A stretch of DNA of 44,138 bases from a virus: positions 1 through 44,138 of the IMG/VR virus record IMGVR_UViG_3300020152_000009; one strand, written 5' to 3'. A program made the translations under genes and the position numbers. Positions within the stretch are counted from its first letter, which is position 1, and each line of letters starts with the position of its first letter. Below are positions 29,220-35,955 of this stretch, in pieces. The notes beneath the pieces are model-generated. The model made no database searches and was not told the origin of the DNA. It worked only from the letters and a program-made list of their open reading frames with translations.

Positions 29220-29417
29220 ATGGTGAAGTATCTCATCATCGGCACGGCATTCAACCTGGCCTGCGTGGCTATGAACCTAGTCATCTGGGCGACCTTGGGC
29301 ACCTTCACCGCGCCCCTTTTCGTCGGCTGGCACCTAGGGCTCATCGCCTGCCATGCCGCCATGTACAGCCTCACCCGCCCATATCCCACACATGTTGCAG
29401 GAGGGAGATTCCAATGA
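29220..29417 (+). CDS. Small two-helix membrane protein (65 aa)
   Basis: ATG 29220 or GTG 29214 (overlapping the previous stop) starts a protein with two hydrophobic stretches: VKYLIIGTAFNLACVAMNLV and PLFVGWHLGLIACHAAMY. It is a small inner-membrane protein of unknown function. Its stop overlaps the next ATG. Confidence 0.58.
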   Translation: MVKYLIIGTAFNLACVAMNLVIWATLGTFTAPLFVGWHLGLIACHAAMYSLTRPYPTHVAGGRFQ

Positions 29418-29716
29418 CCGCACGTAGCAAGACCCAGCTCACCATAGTTGACGCTGCAGAAGCCGAACTCATCGAAACCCTCAAGTCCCAAGACGCTCCA
29501 ATGGTGCAGCGCCTTGCCACCCACCGGGATCGGATCGACCTCGCCGTCAAGGAACTCGAAAGCGAGCGCTTCGACCTCATCAGCCGCCGGGACAATCTTC
29601 GCCGCCAGGTCGAGGCCGTAGAGCAGGGCCTAGCCATGCATATCGAGGATATCGAGGCGACGATGGCGCTTTACGAGCGCGGCATGAATTCGCAGCCTAT
29701 TCCAGAGAGAACGTGA
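29414..29716 (+). CDS. Coiled-coil early protein (100 aa)
   Basis: The protein begins MTARSKTQLTIVDAAEAELI and is dominated by a helix with heptad spacing (IDLAVKELESERFDLISRRD, NLRRQVEAVEQGLAMHIEDI). No enzyme motif is seen. It may act as an oligomeric adaptor. Confidence 0.62.
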   Translation: MTARSKTQLTIVDAAEAELIETLKSQDAPMVQRLATHRDRIDLAVKELESERFDLISRRDNLRRQVEAVEQGLAMHIEDIEATMALYERGMNSQPIPERT

Positions 29717-29719
29717 GCT

Positions 29720-29908
29720 ATGTCCCTGCGCCCCGACATTCTCGCAAAGGTGGCCACGCCCAAGCCTCACCGGAAGGGCGCCACCGAAGAACACATCTTC
29801 GCGGACAACCAGCGGGCGAAAACAACCGCCAAGCTCATGGCTGAACTCGCCCCGTCCAACGCTGCCCTAGCTCGCGCAGCTCTCATTCCGGGAGCTAAAG
29901 GGCAATGA
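29720..29908 (+). CDS. Hypothetical basic protein (62 aa)
   Basis: The protein MSLRPDILAKVATPKPHRKG... is short and basic, with a helical C terminus (KLMAELAPSNAALARAALIP). Its 3' end overlaps the methyltransferase start by 4 bp. The function is unknown. Confidence 0.6.
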   Translation: MSLRPDILAKVATPKPHRKGATEEHIFADNQRAKTTAKLMAELAPSNAALARAALIPGAKGQ

Positions 29909-30648
29909 CACCTTGGAAGCGCAAAGAGGTCATTGGGGACTGTACGCTGTACCTGGGCGATTGCCTTGAGGTGCTGCCCTGGGTTGGGCCGTTCGGATCG
30001 GTAGTAAGCGACCCTCCCTATTTGATGGGCTCCGCATCCACGAGGTCGGGGAAGGGATTCCGGTCTAGAACCGTAGACTGGACCAACTCCGCAATGTGGT
30101 TCTCAGCCTGGATGAGGTCGGCATGGAGCGCCATGCCGGAAACCGGCTCCATGTGGATATGCGGCAATTGGCGCTCCATGCCCGTGATCACTATCGCTGC
30201 GGATCAGTTTGGCGCCCAGATGTCCTCCGTCGTGGTCTGGGACAAAGACTGGATCGGCGTCGGCTCCATGAAGGGGCTCCGACAGCGATATGAGTTGGTT
30301 TTCCAATTTGGCAAATCCGGCTTCGGTGTATCAAACAGGTCCGAGCCTGACATCTGGGTAGTGCCTTGGTCGTCGCAACGACCGTCTGGTCACGAGGCGG
30401 AGAAGCCGGTTGGGTTGATGGCGCGAGCCATATCTTTCGTGGGTCCTGGGGCTGTCCTTGATCCGTTTTTAGGCTCTGGCACAACCGGGGTTGCTGCAGT
30501 GAAAGCCAATAGGCCCTTTATCGGGATCGAGGCTGAAGAGCGATATTTCGATATCGCATGCCGCCGAATTTCTGACGCCGTTGCGCAGCCGCCAATGTTC
30601 GCCGCTCCCCAGCCTGAACAGCTTTCCATACTGGATGAAGCCTCATGA
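29905..30648 (+). CDS. DNA methyltransferase (N6-adenine/N4-cytosine type)
   Basis: The 247-residue protein has the catalytic DPPY motif (residues 37-40, SDPPYLMG) and the SAM-binding DPFLGSGTTGVAAVK motif near residue 187, followed by IGIEAEERYFDIA. The order DPPY before the FxGxG-like motif places it in the beta-type N-methylase group (PF01555). It may protect phage DNA from host restriction. No companion endonuclease is visible, so it looks like an orphan. The target-recognition region lies between the motifs (about residues 60-165). Confidence 0.88.
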   Translation: MTPWKRKEVIGDCTLYLGDCLEVLPWVGPFGSVVSDPPYLMGSASTRSGKGFRSRTVDWTNSAMWFSAWMRSAWSAMPETGSMWICGNWRSMPVITIAADQFGAQMSSVVVWDKDWIGVGSMKGLRQRYELVFQFGKSGFGVSNRSEPDIWVVPWSSQRPSGHEAEKPVGLMARAISFVGPGAVLDPFLGSGTTGVAAVKANRPFIGIEAEERYFDIACRRISDAVAQPPMFAAPQPEQLSILDEAS

Positions 30649-31190
30649 CCATTTCCCACTCCCCCCATACAGCAGGAAGGGCGGAGAGCGACATGGTGCG
30701 CCGCTATGCGGAAGCAAAGGCGAGGCTATATGGCCCGCGTCCCGCAATGCGTCGGCCGAGACCTCCGGAGCCTATCGTTGTGCTGCCAATCCTCGATGGG
30801 CGCTCGCTGGCCGAATTTCCATCCGAGCCGCAGGCAAGCACACCGTGCCCGCTCAACATGCTCGCCTGCCCGTCCTGGCGGTTCCTGGTGGCCTATACAG
30901 CGCTCAAGCATCGAGTGGGCAAGGATCAGATCCTCAGCCCCTTCCGAGGGCGCTCTGTGGCCATTGCTCGCGCTGAGGCCATCCACCTTGCTCGCACCCA
31001 TGTTCCGGGCATCGGTTTGACGCGGCTGGGTCTCTATTTCGACCGCGACCATTCAACCATTTTGAGCGCTTTGCGCCGGTATGAGGAGCGCAATGGACAA
31101 CAGCAACATTCCCCGTTGTCCACAGTGTTCACAGGCTCGGGACAATTAGAGTTAACCAGCGTTCCGGTAGGGCAAGACGCCAGTTGTTAA
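30645..31190 (+). CDS. DnaA domain-IV-like replication protein
   Basis: The 181-residue protein starts at an ATGA overlap with the methylase. Its C-terminal half matches the DnaA box-binding domain: ISPFRGRSVAIARAEAIHLA-like sequence, then LTRLGLYFDRDHSTILSALR. The DHST motif is the helix-turn-helix signature. The ATPase domain of DnaA is absent, so it is a DNA-binding fragment. It probably binds origin-like boxes and recruits the DnaB helicase encoded downstream. DnaA-box-like sequences occur in its own 3' end. Confidence 0.8.
   Translation: MTISHSPHTAGRAESDMVRRYAEAKARLYGPRPAMRRPRPPEPIVVLPILDGRSLAEFPSEPQASTPCPLNMLACPSWRFLVAYTALKHRVGKDQILSPFRGRSVAIARAEAIHLARTHVPGIGLTRLGLYFDRDHSTILSALRRYEERNGQQQHSPLSTVFTGSGQLELTSVPVGQDASC
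31094..31124 (+). other. Inverted DnaA-box-like sites in the 3' end of the DnaA-like gene
   Basis: TGGACAAC (31094-31101) and GTTGTCCA (31115-31122) form a perfect 8-bp inverted repeat. The right arm extends to TTGTCCACA, one mismatch from the DnaA box TTATCCACA. A further TGTTCACAG follows. Closeness to DnaA-like and DnaB genes makes this a candidate replication origin element. Confidence 0.5.
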
Positions 31191-31234
31191 CAGGGCGTAA
31201 ATTTAGCCGAGTGATTTGCAAGGAGCATTCCGAA

Positions 31235-31417
31235 ATGGACGATAGCGTGATTTTGGATGACGAAGCAGAGGCGCGCAAGAAGAAGCTCCATGAGCTTTGG
31301 AAGGCGTACCTTGAGGCAAAAGACCGCGCCGAAATGTCCCGCGACATGAGCGACGGGATCGCTGCCGGCAAAGCCTGGGCAGCATGGGTCGAGCCCTTTA
31401 CCGAGCATCGCGCATGA
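31235..31417 (+). CDS. Hypothetical small protein preceding the helicase (60 aa)
   Basis: ATG 31235 (MDDSVILDDEAEARKKKLHE) has AAGGAG upstream. The protein is helical and charged, with a GIAAGKAWAAWVEPF ending. Its stop overlaps the start of the DnaB gene. It may be a helicase accessory or only a coupled leader. The 44 bp before it are not coding. Confidence 0.6.
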   Translation: MDDSVILDDEAEARKKKLHELWKAYLEAKDRAEMSRDMSDGIAAGKAWAAWVEPFTEHRA

Positions 31418-32772
31418 CCGCTGCCGCATCCCAGATCGTCTTGGCTGAAACCGACCTCGAACTGACCCTGTTGGGCTCGCTGTTCGAGAACGTCGGGTCT
31501 TTCGACAAGTATGCCCATGCCATCAAGGCAGAGTGGTTCGGGGATGAGTTTGCGCGGTATCTGTTCGAGGCTTGCCAGCGCATCCACGACGCCGGCAACC
31601 GCCTCACCCCACCCACGATCATGGCAGCGCTGCCGCTCGACCTGGGCGGTGTCTCTCGCGGCGAATTCTACGCCCGCGCCTGTGCTGCTGGTCTGCCCGA
31701 TATCAACATTCCCAGCCTTGTGGCCACGCTCAAGGATCGCTGGGCTCGCCGCTCGATTGTGGACATGGCGCAGAAGTCATCTGCTGCCGCTGTCACCTTC
31801 GAAGCCGACCCTTACGACATCGCCAGTGCATGCCTACTCGACCTCGACCGCATCCTGGAGGTGAAGGCCGAGAAGGTTGGCGGCAGTCTCGCCCGCGCCG
31901 CTCAAAACCTCATCGAGGACATCGAGAGCCCGAACCAACAGCGCGGCGCCACAACCGGCATTCGCATTCTGGACGTGAAGCTCAACGGCTACCGTCGCGG
32001 CCAGCTCTACGTCATTGCCGGCCGCCCTGGCATGGGCAAATCGGCCTTCATGTGTTCCTCGCTCCGCCGCACGGCCGGCAGCGGGGTAGGCGTCGCGATC
32101 TTCTCGCTGGAGATGACCGAGCAGGAAATCGCGGCTCGCATGATTTCGGATGCCATGGACAGCCTCAAGGCGCCGATGTTCGGCACGATCCTCAAGGGCG
32201 AGTTGAGCGATGAACAGAAGGCAGCCGTCTATACCTCGGCGCAGGGTATCTCTCTCTGCCCGATGCACATTGACGACAGTGCCCGCCTGACCTTCGCGCA
32301 GATCGCCGCCAAGGCCCGTAGACTCAAGTCCGAGATGGAAGCGGCAGGTGTGCGCCTGGGCGTCGTCTGCATCGACCATATGGGGCTCGTGACGCCTTCC
32401 GACCGCTATGCCGGTAACAAGGTAGCCGAGGCCGGCGAAGTCTCTGGACGGGCTCGTGCGCTTGCCAAGGAACTGGACTGCTGTGTGCTGCTGCTGTGCC
32501 AGCTCTCCCGCGAAGTCGAGAAGCGCGACGACAAGCGCCCGGTGATGTCCGACCTTCGCTGGTCCGGTGAAATCGAGCAGGACGCCCATGTGATCGGCTT
32601 CCTGTACCGCGAGGAATACTACCTGAACATGCAGGCGGATGCGGACTTCGAAAAGCTCCGCGATGCCCGCAACAAGATGGAATTCCTCATCCGCAAGAAC
32701 CGCAACGGCGCCACCGATGATGTGCGCCTGTGGTGTTCCATTGCCCACTCAGCGATCCGAGATAACGAATGA
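31414..32772 (+). CDS. Replicative DNA helicase (DnaB-like)
   Basis: The protein has 452 residues from ATG 31414, overlapping the previous stop. An N-terminal DnaB-type helical domain (TLLGSLFENVGSFDKYA) is followed by the RecA-like core with Walker A in YVIAGRPGMGKSAFM, Walker B in VVCIDHMGLVT, then DLRWSGEIEQDAHVIGFLYR and RNGATDDVRLW. It unwinds the replication fork as a hexamer. The neighbours are a DnaA-like protein and a loader-like protein, forming the replication module. Confidence 0.92.
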   Translation: MTAAASQIVLAETDLELTLLGSLFENVGSFDKYAHAIKAEWFGDEFARYLFEACQRIHDAGNRLTPPTIMAALPLDLGGVSRGEFYARACAAGLPDINIPSLVATLKDRWARRSIVDMAQKSSAAAVTFEADPYDIASACLLDLDRILEVKAEKVGGSLARAAQNLIEDIESPNQQRGATTGIRILDVKLNGYRRGQLYVIAGRPGMGKSAFMCSSLRRTAGSGVGVAIFSLEMTEQEIAARMISDAMDSLKAPMFGTILKGELSDEQKAAVYTSAQGISLCPMHIDDSARLTFAQIAAKARRLKSEMEAAGVRLGVVCIDHMGLVTPSDRYAGNKVAEAGEVSGRARALAKELDCCVLLLCQLSREVEKRDDKRPVMSDLRWSGEIEQDAHVIGFLYREEYYLNMQADADFEKLRDARNKMEFLIRKNRNGATDDVRLWCSIAHSAIRDNE

Positions 32773-33602
32773 GCGGGACACTCTGGTCTAAGTTCTATTG
32801 GTCGGACTGGGAATCGGACCCAGCCGTCAGGCTTTGCTCCTTCGCGGCGCAAGGCTTCTGGATGCGCATGCTCTGCATTGCGGCAGCACACGACCCTATC
32901 GGCTACGTCGCGGTAGCAGGCAAGGGCCTTGATGAAACCTCGCTCGCTCGATTGACCGGGTGCCAGGAATCCGAGGCAACTTCCCTGTTGGGCGAGCTAG
33001 AGCGAAATGGCGTGTTCTCCCGTGATCGGCACAACCGCATCTACTCGCGTCGGATGGTGGCCGACGCAAAGAAGGCCGCGATTGCCCGGAAAAACGGCAA
33101 GAACGGAGGCAACCCAACTCTTTCAAAAGACAAGGATATTCCCGCGTCGGATAAGGGTCAGGATAAGGCGGGGGTTAAGCCCCATAAGCCAGAAGCCACT
33201 TTCCAGACTGCTTCGCAGCTAGGCGCGAGCGCCTTCCTCTACGACCGATTGATCGACGCCGCCTCCGCTCGTGGCCAGTGCCATCAGAACCTCGCTATGG
33301 GTATAGGCCCTATCACCGACCTCGTGGCCAAGGGCTTCGATCCTGACACGGACATTCTGCCGGTAGTCCGCGAGCGGGCCAATCCAACCATTCGAAGCTG
33401 GACCTATTTCGTCACGATCATCGTCCAACGCCATGCAGAGCGCCAAGCTATCCCGATCAAGGAGCAGGCGCCGGCAGTCGATTGGGCTGGCCGCATGGAT
33501 AGCTTCACCCAGTACGGCATCTGGCCAATGGCCTGGGGTCCCCGTCCTGGGGATCCCGGCTGCGAGGCGCCAGCAGAACTCATCAAGGGGTTAGCTGCAT
33601 GA
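32769..33602 (+). CDS. Replication protein, helicase-loader/primosome-like
   Basis: The 277-residue protein starts with WSKFYWSDWESDPAVRLCSF and contains LLGELERNGVFSRDRHNRIY, a winged-helix-like pattern shared by phage replication proteins near dnaB. The middle (residues 105-150) is a polar linker. It overlaps the helicase gene by 4 bp. A loader or DnaT-like function is inferred from place and pattern; no AAA+ motif is visible. Confidence 0.68.
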   Translation: MSGTLWSKFYWSDWESDPAVRLCSFAAQGFWMRMLCIAAAHDPIGYVAVAGKGLDETSLARLTGCQESEATSLLGELERNGVFSRDRHNRIYSRRMVADAKKAAIARKNGKNGGNPTLSKDKDIPASDKGQDKAGVKPHKPEATFQTASQLGASAFLYDRLIDAASARGQCHQNLAMGIGPITDLVAKGFDPDTDILPVVRERANPTIRSWTYFVTIIVQRHAERQAIPIKEQAPAVDWAGRMDSFTQYGIWPMAWGPRPGDPGCEAPAELIKGLAA

Positions 33603-33635
33603 CCGACCAATACAACGATAAGGGGGAGAGCTGAG

Positions 33636-33818
33636 ATGGCCCGGATAATTCCAGAACTGTTGAACTGCGTCTTCTGCGAAGGCGAGGTGGTCGCAGTGGG
33701 CAGGCTAGCTGCGCCGCCGCATCAGTACCAGGCATGCTGCCAATGCGGCGCCTGCGGCCCAGAGAAGCCCACCCTAGAGGAAGCCATCGCCGCTTGGAAC
33801 AAGCCGGTGCGGCAATGA
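33636..33818 (+). CDS. Lar-like zinc-finger protein
   Basis: The 60-residue protein resembles the Lar/restriction-alleviation family: LLNCVFCEGEVVAV, then CCQCGACGPEKPTLEEAIAA and WNKPV at the end. The Cys pairs probably bind zinc. Lar proteins counter host type I restriction, but many small relatives are uncharacterised. A very short in-frame leader (33599-33634) couples it to the previous gene. Confidence 0.75.
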   Translation: MARIIPELLNCVFCEGEVVAVGRLAAPPHQYQACCQCGACGPEKPTLEEAIAAWNKPVRQ

Positions 33819-34003
33819 CCGTCATCCAAACCAAGCGCGTTGTGGTGACGCCAAGCGGAGAAACGTTTGAAAGCCCCGGAGCCATGCGCAGGCACGAATA
33901 TCAGCACAGCATCGGGAAGGCTCGGACCACGGTTCAAATCCGCCGGGTCTCCACTCCCCAGCCCAATGTAGATGAAGGAGAGGGGAATGACGGACGTACT
34001 TGA
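33815..34003 (+). CDS. Hypothetical basic protein (62 aa)
   Basis: ATG 33815 in an ATGA overlap starts MTVIQTKRVVVTPSGETFES. It is basic with HEYQHSIGKARTTVQIRRV in the middle and a polar tail. It might be a nucleic-acid-binding protein. No family is recognised. Confidence 0.58.
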   Translation: MTVIQTKRVVVTPSGETFESPGAMRRHEYQHSIGKARTTVQIRRVSTPQPNVDEGEGNDGRT

Positions 34004-34295
34004 GCTTGGAAAGCTGGCGGTTCTCAGGGACGAAGCGCAGCGCGACTATGACCACCTTACGAGAACGTTCGGCAACGTACGCTTCCCCGAATGCGACCCG
34101 GTGATGGTTCGGCACTCCCTCAAGCACGATGGCGGGGACGCAGCCCGTAAGGGTTCATTCGCACTGTATCTGACGCGCCCGGAAATTGAGGCGCTGATGG
34201 CCTCACGGCTTGCAGACGCCAAGGATCGTCTCGACAGCCTGACCGTAGCGCTTGCTGCCGAGCAGACCAAGTACATGCGAGTTTCCGCATCCTAA
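33987..34295 (+). CDS. Hypothetical early protein (102 aa)
   Basis: ATG 33987 (MTDVLELGKLAVLRDEAQRD) has GGAGAGG upstream. The protein is helical, with RPEIEALMASRLADAKDRLD near the C terminus. The function is unknown. It is the last gene before the NusG-like gene. Confidence 0.6.
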   Translation: MTDVLELGKLAVLRDEAQRDYDHLTRTFGNVRFPECDPVMVRHSLKHDGGDAARKGSFALYLTRPEIEALMASRLADAKDRLDSLTVALAAEQTKYMRVSAS

Positions 34296-34312
34296 CCATG
34301 AGGCTGACTACA

Positions 34313-34897
34313 ATGGGGCAGAACTGGTTCGTCATTCGCTCGAACATCAAATGCGAGGACAAGGCGGAGCGCAACCTGCGGGATGCCGGGTTCCTGACCT
34401 ATGCCCCGTGGCAGAAGTTCGAGCGGTTCAACTCCCGCAAGAAGGTCTGGATCCAGCATCAGATGCGGCTGGCGCCCCGATACCTGTTCATGGCCTCGGA
34501 CCTAAGCACGGATGACGTGCCCTGGTACGTTGTGCGCGCCTGTGAGGGCGTAGAAAGCGTTCTAGGCATCAACGGTAGCCCGCACCGGCTTTCTACCGCT
34601 GAGGTGGCCTCCCTGCACGAAATCATGAAGGCCGAAGCTGACTTCGCTTTTGACGAAACGCGGGATGGAAAACTGCACCGCCGCGAGATTGGCAAGACCA
34701 AGAAGGAAACCACCCGCATGAAATTCCCGGTCGGGTCCAAGGTGCGGATCAGCGATGGGCCTTTCACCAGCTTCAACGGCGAGGTGACCAATGTGAACGG
34801 TCGCGGGCACCTGCTGGTCATGGCTTCGATGTTCGGGCGAATGACGCCTGTGGAATTGGAGGTGGGGCAGGTTGAGGCTATTGCGTCAGCGGCGTGA
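34313..34897 (+). CDS. NusG-family transcription (anti)terminator
   Basis: The protein has 194 residues from ATG 34313, with GAGG 9 bp upstream. An N-terminal NGN-like domain (NWFVIRSNIKCEDKAERNLR, APRYLFMASDLST) binds RNA polymerase. It is followed by a C-terminal KOW domain: FPVGSKVRISDGPFTSFNGE, then MASMFGRMTPVELEVGQVE, which matches NusG closely. Phages and integrated elements often encode a NusG paralogue (like RfaH) to control late transcription. This one is the last gene of the early operon and directly precedes an RNA-hairpin-rich leader and the late genes, so I infer that it promotes late read-through. Confidence 0.87.
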   Translation: MGQNWFVIRSNIKCEDKAERNLRDAGFLTYAPWQKFERFNSRKKVWIQHQMRLAPRYLFMASDLSTDDVPWYVVRACEGVESVLGINGSPHRLSTAEVASLHEIMKAEADFAFDETRDGKLHRREIGKTKKETTRMKFPVGSKVRISDGPFTSFNGEVTNVNGRGHLLVMASMFGRMTPVELEVGQVEAIASAA

Positions 34898-34913
34898 ATA
34901 GCATAAATTTACC

Positions 34914-35145
34914 CCCAAGTGATTTGGGCTGTCTGCAAGGGGGTTCCGCTGGAACGCTGCCTTCGGGCCTCGCGGGATGAAGCATCACACTTCCCGGCCC
35001 AAAGTTTTTCGCGCATGAAATTCCCAGCAATGGGAACGGGGATGAGGATGCTGCTCTTCGCGGAGCCCAGCATCCTCCCCCAGCCAATTGCGGGCCTAGA
35101 ACCCGCCATACTCACGGTACAGGCGCTTCCGACAAGCTGGCCGTG
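34914..35145 (+). ncRNA. Hairpin-rich leader RNA between the NusG-like gene and the late operon
   Basis: At least six local stems lie in 230 nt: CCCAA/TTGGG (34914-34928), GTTCC/GGAAC (34943-34955), a GC-rich one (34965-35000), TTCCCA-GCAA-TGGGAA with a GNRA loop (35021-35036), GAGGATGCTG/CAGCATCCTC with inner CTC/GAG (35044-35077), GCGGG/CCCGC (35090-35106) and CACGG/CCGTG (35113-35145). No convincing reading frame crosses them. The density suggests a structured RNA, possibly an antitermination signal for the NusG-like protein. I have not folded it computationally. Confidence 0.5.
34965..35009 (+). terminator. Terminator-like hairpin after the NusG-like gene
   Basis: GGGC...GCCC enclosing CGGGA/TCCCG, 34965-35000, is followed by AAAG and TTTTT (35005-35009). 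The base of the stem is GC-rich and the T-run is present. It is the first likely termination point for early rightward transcription. An internal 4-nt bulge makes it weaker than the one at 35568. Confidence 0.55.
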
Positions 35146-35567
35146 TAAGAGATTCTCGGAGGGATGTTGGCAGAGTGGCGAGACGGTCGCCTTGATGCCT
35201 CGGGCCATCCAAAAGCGGTCAGTAATCAGCCAGTGGCGACGGTCGAGCGCTGTTGAATACCGCACCCACCCTATTCGCCCCATGGGCAACAAGTTCGAGA
35301 CGGCGGACGGACAAGGCTTTGGCCGGTAAGCTGAACACAATGCGGGAGTGCTCTGCCTCGGCAAAGACACGCTGAACCGCAAAGTCCGAGCCTAACCCGG
35401 ATGGGTAGCGAGTGGTCTAGCCCGTCTCGATATAGCTTGAGGCTACGGTCTGAGCGCTGCCATGGAATGGCGCTCGCAAGCGGACCAGACAACGCCTCAA
35501 CCAATTCGAGCGGCACAGCGCTAACCCCAGCTCAATTGCCAAGGCTGTTAGCCGCTCGATCCCATGA
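35146..35567. other. Non-coding stretch, late leader
   Basis: I see no supportable gene in this 420-bp stretch on either strand. The possible frames are Arg/Ser/Pro-rich and lack ribosome sites. It contains a bulged hairpin GAGC-GCT-GCCAT-GGA-ATGGC-GCTC (35452-35475) and segments that resemble tRNA D-arm or T-arm halves without forming a complete cloverleaf. Together with 34914-35145 it forms a long untranslated leader ending at the strong terminator at 35568. Confidence 0.55.
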
Positions 35568-35593
35568 GCCCGCCCTAACCCGGCGGGCTTTTT
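35568..35593 (+). terminator. Strong intrinsic terminator before the late genes
   Basis: GCCCGCC and GGCGGGC pair perfectly over a CTAACCC loop and are followed by TTTTT (35589-35593). It ends 36 bp before the first late gene at 35629. Any polymerase entering from the early operon or the leader must pass it to express late genes. Confidence 0.92.
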
Positions 35594-35628
35594 CGTGCCT
35601 ACCCACCAGCAACAGAAGGACTAGCAGC

Positions 35629-35883
35629 ATGCTCACGATCAAACATATTCGCCCTGACGGCGCCGAGGCCATCGATATTGCACGACGCGTGCTGTGGTAT
35701 CCAGCGGGCACCATTGAAACTAGTGCGAGCCCGACTGGCACCCTCACACTCATCACCCCGACCAGCGACAGTTTCGACATCGACTGCGGCACGGTCTACG
35801 TCATGAACGAGCAGGGCAAGACGGTCGGCGTCTACGACATCACGCCCGGCGTTCCTCGTCAGCCTCACCGGATCGCAGCCTAA
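35629..35883 (+). CDS. Hypothetical first late protein (84 aa)
   Basis: ATG 35629 (MLTIKHIRPDGAEAIDIARR) has AGAAGGA upstream. The protein has alternating hydrophobic strands (GTLTLITPTSDSFDIDCG, TVYVMNEQGKTVGVYDI), suggesting a small beta barrel. It is the first gene after the late terminator. The function is unknown. Confidence 0.62.
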   Translation: MLTIKHIRPDGAEAIDIARRVLWYPAGTIETSASPTGTLTLITPTSDSFDIDCGTVYVMNEQGKTVGVYDITPGVPRQPHRIAA

Positions 35884-35955
35884 CCCTCCCCAGCCCTTGG
35901 CCTTCAATGGTCATGGGCACAAGCCGTCCCACCCCATCCCCAGAGGTAGCCCATC

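Noticed and set aside
29905-30648. A full restriction-modification system around the methyltransferase.
   Set aside because: No neighbouring gene resembles an endonuclease or specificity subunit; it appears to be an orphan methylase.
34909-35382. Minus-strand 157-codon and plus-strand 136-codon frames in the late leader.
   Set aside because: Composition is atypical, both lack ribosome sites, and they cross several strong hairpins; they look like open frames in untranslated RNA.
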